From Eretmocerus hayati (Eukaryota; Arthropoda; Insecta; Hymenoptera; Aphelinidae): a stretch of DNA of 64,000 bases. The notes below the pieces were generated by a model that did not search any database, was not told the DNA's origin, and saw only the letters and a program-made list of their open reading frames with translations. The stretch is taken from positions 25,458,905-25,522,904 of the forward strand of contig CM056743.1 in assembly GCA_029851415.1 (NCBI GenBank), given 5' to 3'. Positions 1 to 10,565 of this stretch are shown here, piece after piece (position 1 is the first letter of the stretch; each line of letters begins with the position of its first letter). Position numbers and translations under genes: made by a program.

Positions 1-6
1 AGTAGT

Positions 7-122
7 TCATCCATCCATCCATCCATCCATCACATCACATCACATCACATCGCATCACATCCATCACATCACATCACATCCATCACATCACATCACATCA
101 CATTACATCACATCACATCACG
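7..122. repeat. CATCC / CATCACAT microsatellite
   Basis: Simple tandem repeat: a run of CATC units followed by CATCACAT-type units with CCATCA variants. It lies just before GGTTGAA/TTCAACC repeats, the same combination seen at 21773-22354, so it is probably the inner part of another copy of that composite element. Confidence 0.9.
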
Positions 123-131
123 GAATGTAAT

Positions 132-217
132 TGTTCGGTTGAAAATTCAACCAGATGGTTGAAATGTTGCTTGAAAATTTAACCAGATGGTTGAAATGTT
201 GCTTGAAAATTCAACCA
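132..217. repeat. GGTTGAA/TTCAACC palindromic repeats
   Basis: Several copies of GGTTGAAA and TTCAACCAG alternate to form short palindromes, as at both ends of the composite element at 21773-22354. It ends about 15 bp before the splice acceptor of the pseudogene at 234, so it would sit in that copy's intron 3. Confidence 0.6.
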
Positions 218-233
218 TTTTTTTATTTCCCAG

Positions 234-600
234 CTCATTACGAGTACAACAGGGCCAACGGTTTACGATTATTCAAGAAAAATTGACAGGGAGCCAAGAC
301 TGCCGAGCTTGCACAGAAGATTGGTACAAAATGTTACGCAAGCCAACGGAAAATAAAGTGCATGCAAGTCATGCAGACTTTTAACAAAATCATTACGATC
401 AGAATTGTGAATCTCTTGTATATTCTTTTCCAGGGAGAGCTTTGGGAAAAGATGTGTTCCATTCTGGGTGAGTGCAGGAAAGTCCATAGCGGGGCGCCAA
501 ATTATCCGGACGAAAACGAAAAAGTTATATTGCAAGAACTTGGATAGAGTACCCGATGCGGCCATCGGCCATGTATGTCCACGTTATTCGAGAACCATGA
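234..600 (+). pseudogene. decayed SMYD4-like copy, exons 4 and 5
   Basis: Remnant of a sixth SMYD4-like gene, opposite in orientation to the five intact ones. A good acceptor (pyrimidine tract and CAG ending at 233) opens an exon that reads like exon 4 of the array (Leu-x-Thr-Ser...Val-Tyr-Asp), then jumps frame to give the post-SET motif QDCRACTEDW followed by exactly 11 codons and a donor at 358. The exon is 124 nt against 147 in every intact copy, so 23 nt are missing and the frame is broken. A 76-bp intron (358-433) leads to exon 5 (from 434), which stops at 545-547. In the neighbouring frame, 541-600 encodes a Trp...PMRPSAM segment matching the WxxFPMPSM motif of intact copies, so a second frameshift is present. 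Earlier exons lie off the left edge or are lost. Confidence 0.72.
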
Positions 601-2068
601 ATATGATATTCTTTATTTTCTTTACTTCGTCAGAAATAATTGCAAGCTAAGCCGATTTACACGAGATCAGGATTTCTGAGTGAGCCTAGCTTTTTAGAGA
701 ATGATAAAAATTAGTAACAGCATAATTCTGATGATGTCACACACATTGGAGCTCGAATTTACAGGCTTTCAATATAATACTTTGTACGCATCTCCCATTG
801 CAACTTGCAACGCATCAACGCACCTCGCAACGCACAACTTATGGGGGATGACAATGCCGAAAGAGAACAATAAGGCAGGCTATATATAAGAAGGACCGAT
901 CTCGCAAATTCGAGCGTGAAGCACCATTATGCAAGGCGGAAATATATCATGGTCCCACTCCTGATTTGCACGTGCACCGCTGAAAAGTAGGAAGAGCAAG
1001 GAAAACTTTCAGTCTTCCGGGCACAGAGGCTGACTCCGACTCCACCGCCATTGCCTAATATGAGATTGGATGAGATATATAGACTTCTCATCTTTGACCG
1101 CATCGGCGCACCTGGCCAGGAGGAATAGACCTACTCATCTCTGACCTGGCCGGGCCGCCGCACTGATCCTCGAGGATCGATCCTCAAGGACGTGCGGCCA
1201 GGTGCGGTGAGCTCAGTTCAGCCAAGTTCAGCCAATGCGCACAGTGGCACACAGTGGCGCACAGCATCATAGATCACGGACTGACCAGACTGACTCGTCG
1301 CTGTCTGTCGCTGTCGATTGCACCTACCCGCGGTTGTTACAACGTGCTCCGATTTGGAATTTGAATAAGGGAAGTGTTTTTTTTTTATTAAGCTTTTTCA
1401 ACCCTTTTCCAGGGTTATTCAGCTGTATACTTATATATCAATATATTGTGTGGCATGAACTAGTGTTATACACGTCTCAAGGTGCGCTGTGAAATCCATC
1501 CAACCGTGCACTACAAATAGTGGACGAACGAGAAAAGAATGAGCAGCAAGTGTTACAGTTTTTCAAGCAGGAGCATCGATTCTTATGCTATATAGAGATA
1601 TATATTGCTCCGCAATCAACGAGCAATCAACACGTGTGCCATGTGAGTACAATCTATTTATATAATTTATTCTCGGCTTAATGAGTGAGTGCAACAAATT
1701 GCCACCGGACCAAACCCGCACCATCTTTGCTAATCAACGACGGGGCATGCTTCCCTATTTTATTGGCCTAAGTCCACGGCTGTGCTCATTACCCACAAAT
1801 GTCAGAGAATACAGACGGGAAAATTACTGCGCTTTTTTTTCATGTTTGTCACATTAGAGTATTAGGCCGGTAGAATTAGAAATTATTTTGGCGATGGAGT
1901 ATAGGTGCGGGTTTTATTTTCTTTCTGGAGAACACTTTTTGCGCATCAATACCTATAACTCTGTGGGTATAACTTTTATCGGGTTCGCTCTGGTTTTATC
2001 TTGTAGCTAGTGAAAAAACCTACAATTTGAACAGAAAATTTGTTATCCTGGCGCATTTTTTGCTGGAG
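601..2068. other. non-coding stretch, no gene recognised
   Basis: Holds the possible TATA box and a GC-rich patch (about 1090-1330) with short repeated CACAGTGG words. Open frames here are short and lack family resemblance. Confidence 0.5.
881..890 (+). promoter_or_regulatory. possible TATA box
   Basis: TATATATAAG followed by unusually GC-rich sequence to about 1330. A GTGAGT donor-like site near 1636 could end a 5' non-coding exon feeding the acceptor at 8818 of the PRANC gene. This is only a positional guess; nothing coding was seen between. Confidence 0.25.
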
Positions 2069-2070
2069 TA

Positions 2071-3047
2071 CCACTGCCGGTCAAAAGTTTCAGGACACCC
2101 AAAAATTTTTTTTCCAGTTTTGTGAGTGATACTACTAGGCTCTACTTGACCAAAAAGGATCTTATCAAGGCTTATTTTAATAGCATATGCCGTTTTATAC
2201 GGCGAGACGCGGAAACTGCGTGTTTCTATGCTTCCTCGCGCATTTTTACGTACTTTAAGGTGTCATTATTTATTTCTATGAGTACAGATCTGGAAATTCC
2301 CAATTTCAGCTTGAAAAAGGGAGAATTTCGATGATTTTTGGAAGAATCTCCTGGTTCCGGTAGCTCAAAGGCACAGGAATATTCTGGGATGGATCTCAAC
2401 AGACCTAGCACAAATCTAGAGCTTTGAAATCCGTTTTCCAACATCCGTCTACGTTACTTCTAGTCCGAGCTATGACATTTTCTGTGAAGACAGATTTTTC
2501 GCAAAAACTAACACCTAAATTTGAAAAGGCTAGAGAAATCCGTTTTCAGGGGAATGCAATCTCTGATCCTGGTATCTGTCTCCTCTATCATGATCAAGAG
2601 AACCAGAAACCTTTGAAACATGCCCCAAAAAGTGAATTCCTTCGTCATTTTCTAATAAAGGTGCTACTTTTTTCGGAAAGAGTCTCCACAGAGAAAATGT
2701 CATAGCTCGGAGTAGGAGTAACATCGGAGGATGTTGGAAAACAGATTTTAAAGCTTCAGACTTGTACTTTCAGGTCCTTTCAAATATATTCCGGAATATT
2801 CCTGTTCCTTCGAGCTACCAGAGCCAGGAGATTCTTCAAAAAATCATCGAAATTGGCACTTTTTCAAGCTCAAATTGGGAAGATCCAGAATCGCACTGCT
2901 GAAAATAAATAGCGCCATCTTGAAGAACGTAAAGAGACCTTCAAAATGAGCCTGATAAAGTATTTTTTGGTCAAGAAGAGCCTAGTAGTTCCACTTACAA
3001 AATCGGGAAAAAAATTTCGGGTGTCCTGAAACTTTTGACCGGTAGTG
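2071..3047. mobile_element. Tc1/mariner-like foldback element, copy 1
   Basis: Terminal inverted repeats start CACTGCCGGTCAAAAG on the left and end as the complement of CACTACCGGTCAAAAG on the right, flanked by TA at 2069-2070 and 3048-3049, the target-site signature of Tc1/mariner elements. The whole unit is one long imperfect palindrome with its axis near 2560-2580 and contains no transposase frame, so it is non-autonomous. The same element occurs at 40081-41010 inside intron 1 of gene C. Confidence 0.8.
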
Positions 3048-3135
3048 TACATAGAGCCGACTAATTTAAGAGCCGTTAAATTTTGCGGTAAAATTTGCCG
3101 GAAAATTTTACCGCAAAATTGGGAATACGGCCCGT

Positions 3136-4475
3136 GCGGAGCTATTTCTGTTTCGCTTTTTGATTCCACCTGAGCATCAAAATCATGCTATTTTTTTTAT
3201 AAATTGGATGTATCTCGAGTTTGACTCAAGATAATGCAACGCAGTTTGCACCATTCGAAAGATCTTGGAGACCTATCGAAAACAATCTCGAAAATTTTCG
3301 TTTAGCTATTTCAGGCTCTGATTCGACGAAATCCGGAAGAATCAAGCTAGCCTGATAATTTCAAAAGTCAATTATTTTTAACTTTTCAAAAATATGATTT
3401 CTCTTGCAAAATTGTACGATCTTTGCGATGAAACTAGTCCGAAGTTGTTTTTTACCATTTTGTACGTTTTTTGGTCAATTTTCTGATTTTTCATTCTTTG
3501 ACTAATCAGAAAATAGTATATTTCCGTACTGAGCGCGGTAGCCTATTTTGGGCACTAGGACAGCTTGTCTGTCGAGCAAAGCGAGACAGACATGTCCTTC
3601 AGTGCCCAAAATGGGCTTGCAAGCGAAGTGAGGATATATTTTTTCATTACGAGAACCCTAAAATTCTATTTAAATGCGGCATTTTTAGGTTAGAGTAATG
3701 AAAAAGAAATTTCTGCGCATGTGTGTGGTTGTAAGGATCTTCAAGTAATCTCAATCGAAAGCTAAGGAAATTTCCTTCAAAATGACCACTTGCGAAAGTT
3801 TATTTGATCGACTGGAACTGAAGATACATGATTCTTTAGACATCAAGATTATTGATACCACTGACAGCATGAATGCAAGAGAAGGTCTCAAGGCTCACGA
3901 TAATAGATAATAGGTCATCTCGCTCTGGCCATCCCTCTTCAATCAAGCTGCCGTAGTAACTGACTGGGAACATGAAATTGAGTTTTGCAAAAGGTCATTC
4001 TCAAAGAAATTCCCTCAGCTTTCGATCGGGACTACTTTGGGATTTAGGCGATTTAGCAAAACATGCGCTTGCGCAGAAATCTCTGTTTTCTAATTTTTCA
4101 GAAAATGAAAAATCAGAAAATTGACCCAAAAACTTGAAAAAAAGTAAAAAAGCAACTTCGGACTAGTTTCATCGCAAAGATCGTGCAATTTTGCATGAGA
4201 AATCGTATTGTTGAAAAGTAAAAAAAAACTAGCTTTTTGAGATAATCAGGCTAGCCTGATTTTTACGGGATTTCACCTGATCAGAGCCTGAAATAGCTGA
4301 ACGAGAATCTTCAAGGTTGATACCGATAGATTTTTTCATAATCTTTCGAATGGTATAAATTACGTTGCATTATCTTGAGTCAAACTCGAGATACTTATAT
4401 CCAATTTAGTATAAGAAAAGATCATGATTTTGATGCTCTGGTGAAATCAAAAAGCAAAACAGAAATAACTCCGCA
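3136..4475. mobile_element. large foldback element with nested insertion
   Basis: Imperfect inverted arms run inward from about 3136 and 4475; both carry a TTGACTCAAGATAATGCAACG-type segment in opposite orientation. The left arm is interrupted at about 3508 by a roughly 200-bp repeat that also occurs at 59487-59690, and the arm similarity resumes after 3712. No transposase frame is visible. Confidence 0.7.
3508..3710. repeat. dispersed 200-bp repeat, copy 1
   Basis: Begins TAGTATATTTCCGTACTG and ends near TTTTTAGGTTAGAGTAATG. An almost identical stretch lies at 59487-59690. It contains a hairpin-prone GGGCACTAGGACA...TGTCCTTCAGTGCCC core. It interrupts one arm of the 3136-4475 palindrome. 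Confidence 0.75.
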
Positions 4476-4807
4476 GGCGTCTCCGAAATTTTTTCGGGAT
4501 CCCCCAGTGTGTGAATACTTCATATTATGGACCATAGAATCGAAGAGAAACCACGAGAAACCGATCTGAGACATCACTATTTTCTATACGTTGTTTTTAA
4601 ATTTAATTCATCACCTAGAAGTCTACTCTTCAATATCTCGTTGGAATCTTCGTCATATCTTGTTCAGGCGATATTGGATGAGGAAGAACCATAGAGATAT
4701 GGAGGAACCGAGAATGAAACCGGCCGATGGCATTGTATCCTCGAGCTACCCCATCAGATTGAAAAAAATCAGTCAGATTGATCATATAGAACCCAAGATT
4801 TTGTTTA

Positions 4808-4917
4808 AAAAAAATACTCGGTGCTCGATTTTGAATCGCGCCGAAGATTTTCCTCGCTTGGCTCCTGGCGCGTAAGAAACGGTTCACTTCAAAATCGAGC
4901 GCCGAGTATTTTTTTTT
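4808..4917. repeat. short inverted repeat
   Basis: Two arms of about 29 bp (4808-4836 and 4887-4917), each containing ATACTCGG...CGATTTTGAA, separated by a loop of about 50 bp. Could be a tiny hairpin element. Confidence 0.6.
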
Positions 4918-5228
4918 ACAATCTCGAGTTGTACATGACCAATCTTCCTGATTACTTTTCATTAATTAATTACTAAAACGCTTTTTCAATTATTATTATC
5001 AATTATTAAAACGCTTTTATGCACTTCGGCATCAAGGTTATCTAGTCGCTATGCTCTCGGCCGAATAATAATCAGGCGGTTCGTTGTCCGTGTCTCGGGT
5101 AGATTTGTGTGAATAGTTTTCTCTTGGATCTGATCTCGGCCAATGAGTACCTTCACCTTATCGTTGCCAGTGGAATAAGATCCTTCTAAAATGGTGGGCA
5201 CAACTTTTTTCATACATTTTAGATGTAC

Positions 5229-6183
5229 TAATAGTATATTACGCAACAAGTGCGAGAAGGTCAATTTCCGCACAAGTTGCCAAACGAGTGCGGAAACTTC
5301 TCGTGCGAAAACCTATTTTTTGCAACTGTGTGCGCGAAGTTGTAAAAAAATGAGACTTCTCTTCATTATTTATAGTGCGAGAAGTAATGCGTGAATGACT
5401 TCTCGCACAGTTTTACATTCACGCACTGGTGAAGTGTGCGTGAATGTAACTTCTCGCTCTAATGCATTTCCATTCACGCACAGTTCCAAAATATGATGTC
5501 ACGTCATCCCTCTGAATTTGGCCTTCCTTGGAAACTTCGTTTTCAAGATAATCTTGCTCGGACAGGTGATGCATTTAATTACAACTTCGCGCACAGTTTT
5601 ACATTCACGCACTTGTGAAGTGTGCGTGAATGTAACTTCTCGCTCTAATGCATTTCCATTCACGCACAGTTCCAAAATATGATGTCACGTCATCCCTCTG
5701 AATTTGGCCTTTCTTGGAAACTTCGTTTTCAAGATAATCTTGCTCGGACAGGTGATGCATTTAATTACAACTTCACGCACAGTTGCAAAAAATAGTATAC
5801 GCAACACGTGCGAGAAGTTTCCGCACTCGTTCGGCAACTTGTGCGGAAATTGACCTTCTCGCACTTGTTGCGTAATATACTATTTTGCAACTGTGCGCGA
5901 AGTTGTAATTAAATGCACCACTGTCTGAGCAAGATCATCTAAAAAACAAAGTTTCGAAGAGAGACCGAACTCAGAGGGATGATGTGACATCATAGTTTGG
6001 AACTGTGCGTAAATGAAAATTCATTAGAGCGAGAAGTTACATTTACGCACTCTCCATCCAGTGCGTGAATGTAAAAATTTTGCGAGAAGTAATTTTCGCA
6101 TTACTTCTCGCTCTGTAAATAATGAAGAGGAGTCTCATTTCTTTACAACTTCGCGCACACAGTTGCAAAATAGTATATTATGA
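5229..6183. repeat. cluster of palindromic TGCGAGAAG repeats
   Basis: Built from TAGTATATTACGCAAC end sequences, GTGCGAGAAG words and a tandemly doubled unit of about 185 bp (starting near 5411 and 5595), with inverted counterparts from about 5880 to 6170. A compact palindrome sits at 5797-5882. Related TATTACGCA ends recur near 6950, 7435, 59345 and 61675, so this is a dispersed family. Confidence 0.65.
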
Positions 6184-8810
6184 TACAAGGGCGCAAACGA
6201 TGGTTTTCGCACTTCAAGTGACTTTTTTAGGCCCGAGCCGCAGGCGAGGGTCTAAATAGTCACGAGAAAGCGAAAACCATTGCGCCCGAGTGTCATACTA
6301 TGGTTTTTGATCTTCTGTGAGCAAATGAAAAGCGAAAAACAGTGTGCAAATGACTCATTTGCGCACAGACGATCAAAAAAAATATTATCCAACCCGATTC
6401 AGAAGAAAAGGACAAGGAGGAAAGAAAAATATTTTTCTCGGATGGTCCAAGAGTAAAGGTCTGGTAGATTTCCTCCTATACGTCCGACTCGAATCGATTG
6501 ACTATAAACACAAATTTGATGTCCGTTTTGCCCCACTACTTCAGGATTCTTTGGTACATAGACGCCAAAAACCTGTTTTTGCATAGATTTTCTTGGCGTA
6601 GACAAAAATCCTGACGGGGTATACACCAAATACCAATACCCCAATACCCTAAATGCTATAGCTCCAAATGGAGCACGTTCGCGATAGAACAGCGTACTTA
6701 GATATTCCGCGCACGGGAAAATTTTTCTCTTCGTAATTTTTGAAGCACAAGGATTATTGCAAAAATTGTCGCGTTATGAGGATCCAAGACACGCTATTCC
6801 GAAATACTTCCGAACGTAAGCTGATTTTCATAATCAGGAGTATCTTTTGGACCATACTACAACGCAGATATTGTCTGAACTATCAGATCCGTGATTAAAG
6901 TTAGTAGCAGATGCAGTTGCGGAGAACAAAATTTTTCTGAACTCTACGCGTAATATACTATTTTCTATTTTTGAGAGATATTCTTCTTTAAGGCGATCTG
7001 AGATTCAAACTCTCGAACGAAGAGTGTTTTAGTAAACCTTCCACGAAACAAAATAAAAATCGTATCAGTTAACAATACATTTGAACGCTTTGCCTCATTG
7101 GCGATGTGAGATTTTTTGCCTTGTCATTCTCTTCTTTAGAAAATGCACTGGAGAACCTGATGTGTACGCAAACTTTTGTTATCATACTCCAGATTGCGAA
7201 AACTTCGGCCCAAATGCTAATAAACAAAAGCAATTATTCTGATGGCGCGAGAGATTTCAACTGACCTGAAGTTTTCTACTCTCCAATACTTTTGAAAATT
7301 TTCAATGGCGATATGCTTAAAAAAAGTCAGAAAATCTTCGTCGAACCCCTTGAATTTATCTAGCAATCCCCTCCCATTCTTCGTCAACGCCCATTATCAT
7401 TTCTGTAAAAAAAAAACGTTTTCCAGCACTCGACACGTAATACACTATTTTATGCAACTCTCTGATGTTTGGGTGCTTGTAAAATTGCATAAAATAGTAT
7501 TTGCACCTCGTTCTTGAGGTTCCCCGCTTCCGAGCGATTATTTCGACCCTCGCCTGCGGCTCAGGCCGAAAACCAATCGCTCAGAAGCGAGCTACGCAAC
7601 CTCACGAACTTGATGCAAAACATACTATTAATCTCAGAGTGACCAAACGTCAATTTTCGTTATGTTGTTATGTTGACAATCTTGGTCCCTGGGAGTATTT
7701 TTATTCGTAAAATCCAGCTCTTTCAAACTTCAAATGTAGGTTTGCTTTTCAAATTAGAGATCAATCAAGAAGCAAAAGTAACTTTTTGGACATTCAAGAT
7801 TAAAAATAGAGCTCCAAAACTACGGAAACCTCTATAAGGACCTGTAAACAATGCCCTTTGTTTCATATTGTAGCGTATAAAATATATACTAGATGTTTCA
7901 GAGAAATTCAAAACCCTAAAATACTGAACTTTACCATATCAAAAATAATGATTCATACTCTACTCGAGGATTTCGTTCATTTGAAAATTCAAATGATGTA
8001 AAAACTATTCTTGTGAAAATTGGCCTATTCTTATGTAAGCATGGCTCAATCCGAGTTGAAATCGCTCTCGACATCCTCTTTATTCGAAACTTTGATCAAA
8101 AGTTGGTACAATCACTCCTCTTAAGTATAATGAATTTGCGTATTTGTGAAGGGCTATGGCAACCTCTTTCCGAAATCATTATGTGGGACTTACAGTTTTA
8201 GCTTCACGAGCTTTTCAAGAGTATCTTTGGCATAGTGTGACTAAAGCAAAAATTTTCTTTCTTGCTCGAATCAGAAAATTGACGTTTATTCGCACAGAAA
8301 CCGAAATGTATAATATTCATTTCACTCATGTCAGTCCGTTACTGGGTATAAAGGAAATATTGCCTTCTTGTTATGAGTACACAAACTTTGATGACTAATA
8401 GCAACAATGGACTGTCGCAATGTTCCCAAAAGGCTTGTTCGGTTCCTGATGCGGAGCAGGAAAAACACGAAATTTTGGAACTTGCAAAGAGCAGAAATGC
8501 GTCTTTTCCAGAAGATTTCTCATCCATAGAATTCTCGAAATAACTTTGTTCGAGCATCAACGGATGTCGAATTTTGCTATCTCGATATATCTCCGAGACA
8601 TCTTCGTGTTCATTGTTCCATGTCCTAAAGGAGCTCTATGATGCCGTTGTCTAGATTGAAAAAGTAGTTTAAGAAGGGGCTGGTTATTTTTTTTATTCCC
8701 AAGTTGAACGCCGATGTAAGAACATTCTAAGCAAAAATTCACATTTGAGATAAGAATTTGTCACACAGTTCGTATAATTCCAATAATATAAGCTGGATTT
8801 ATTATATATG
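6184..8810. other. non-coding stretch with dispersed repeat fragments
   Basis: No gene was recognised. A repeat with CTCGCCTGCGGCTCAGGCC and TCGCTCAGAAGCGAGCTA at 7500-7630 has relatives near 22690-22800 and 62405-62465. A similar short GC-rich hairpin lies at 6205-6300. Open frames are under 85 codons and unsupported. Confidence 0.5.
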
Positions 8811-8836
8811 TTTACAGATTGCTGATCTGTGCATGG

Positions 8837-10015
8837 ATGCATGTTGGAACGGTAAAGATGGTTTGTAAATACCATAAACACAAGTATATCCTTAATCGGA
8901 TGATGGGTAGGCAGTGGGCTATTGTCGAGGGTATGGCACCCAACCCATACATTGACCAATCTGTGGCTCATCAGAGGGAAGAGAACGAGGAGAAGAAAGA
9001 ATGCACCAAAACAACCCTGGATGTCCTCCGAAAACGAGTCCGTAATCAAGGGAACAGCGTAGAACAGAATGACAAGGATAGGTTCGATGCTTTGTGTTAT
9101 GCACTCAAAAAAGGGCGCGTCAAGGACGTATCATACTTTATAAAACTTGTGAAAGCAGAATCGATTCGAAACATGAAGGATCCGTTAATCTTTTTAGCGT
9201 CTAAGAATTTAGATTACGAGAGCAGTATCGTTGCATACTTATTTAATCACGGATATTGTGATGATGTCAACGAAAAGAATAGCCATGGAATGTCGCGTTT
9301 GATGCAAATCTGTGAATTAACAAAACATTGCACTTGCCCAGAATATCAGAGACGAGATTATAGAGAATATTCTTTGTATTGGAAGAGACATGTAAGAATT
9401 GCAGATATTTTACTGGAATATGATCGTGATTCTAGGTCCGATTTGGATTTCATGGTCAATCTCTTCAAGATCGCTGAAAATAGTAAAAGCAGAGAAATTC
9501 TGATGTCTATATTGAAACGTATGGCTTTGTTAGCTAGTACAGGTTCTAGCGATAAGCGTATGGAAGTTGTTTCAGATCTTGTAAAGCAAAGTGATAACAT
9601 CAAAGACATGATTTATTATGAATCTTGCCTGAAAGAGTTGAAAGATATGAGGAATACTATAATTCCGTACTCATCGTTAAGCTATTTCGATATTTTGACA
9701 GGCGCCTTTCGACCGGAAGTTCGAAAGTGTATTGTAGTAAAATACTTCTTACTTAATCGGAAGAGACAAAGAGATTTGTTAGCTAAGTTTCCCAAATATT
9801 ACTATTTGATGTTGGCGAAATACAATTATATGAAGTGCCGATGGAGATATCTGAATAATGCCCACAGACGGCTGAATAATTCGTATCCTTTTTTTCAAGG
9901 AATACCTCATGTCCGTTCACAGATCCTTGAGTACTTGAGTAACAAAGAGCTGAAAGAAATGTCAGTCAACTTGAGAAATGTTGAAGACAAAGTTGAAGAA
10001 TTATCACCCAATTAG
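8837..10015 (+). CDS. ankyrin-like PRANC-domain protein
   Basis: Open frame of 392 residues from the first ATG. An AG acceptor-like site (TTTACAG ending at 8817) precedes it and the frame is open back to it, so an upstream exon is possible. Residues about 80-175 look like worn ankyrin repeats (ALCYALKKGRVKDVSYFI, then AYLFNHGYCDDVNEKNSHGM). Residues about 279-375 fit the PRANC domain: the SLSYFDIL start, a basic middle, and the F-box-like end IPHVRSQILEYLSNKEL. In the family, ankyrins bind targets and the PRANC end recruits SCF ubiquitin ligase; here that role is inferred. PRANC genes occur in poxviruses, Wolbachia and parasitoid wasps, and transfer into wasps has been proposed. The gene is convergent with gene A, 550 bp between stop codons. 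The family call is by eye; ankyrin loss or a missing first exon could change the start. Confidence 0.7.
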   Translation: MHVGTVKMVCKYHKHKYILNRMMGRQWAIVEGMAPNPYIDQSVAHQREENEEKKECTKTTLDVLRKRVRNQGNSVEQNDKDRFDALCYALKKGRVKDVSYFIKLVKAESIRNMKDPLIFLASKNLDYESSIVAYLFNHGYCDDVNEKNSHGMSRLMQICELTKHCTCPEYQRRDYREYSLYWKRHVRIADILLEYDRDSRSDLDFMVNLFKIAENSKSREILMSILKRMALLASTGSSDKRMEVVSDLVKQSDNIKDMIYYESCLKELKDMRNTIIPYSSLSYFDILTGAFRPEVRKCIVVKYFLLNRKRQRDLLAKFPKYYYLMLAKYNYMKCRWRYLNNAHRRLNNSYPFFQGIPHVRSQILEYLSNKELKEMSVNLRNVEDKVEELSPN

Positions 10016-10565
10016 AAGAAAAAATGATAGCTCTTATAACGAGTTTTATAATCATCAGAGGATATAGCTATTAGAGAATATTATTCTCCAAAAAGAAAAG
10101 ATATATTATTGACGATGTTATTATTATCAATCTAATCTACAACTCAATTTCAATTTCAAAAACCATTTTGAACACGTTACCTTTCCTGAATCGGAAACGC
10201 AACCTCACATAAAACAATCGATTTTGTTAATAGAAAATTCGAGTAATCACATAAAATTTAGCAGTATCTCATTATCGTGAATGTGAAAGATCTAAATCTG
10301 ATTTAAAAGGCACGTAAATACAGTAATAGGTACGTTTCAACAAAGCATGGCTAGTACAAGGTTTTATAGTATAAAAATGTCCGCGCTGATAAAAAAAACT
10401 TGTGACAATATAGGCATGATTGATATGTCGTATACAATGTACATACTTAGATCATATATTTGCATAATGCAATAACTCCAGTTCATTCTAATTTATATGT
10501 AATATGAACCGGATTTTAGTAAGTCTCCAGATCAAAATACAAGCAAGAGAACAATCTTGAACTCA

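Noticed and set aside
8013..8398. Two overlapping frames of 62 and 80 codons upstream of the PRANC gene
   Set aside because: No family resemblance, no splice context linking them to 8837.
8819..8836. Six more residues at the start of the PRANC gene
   Set aside because: That start would be TTG; the first ATG is at 8837 and an acceptor-like site lies just before.
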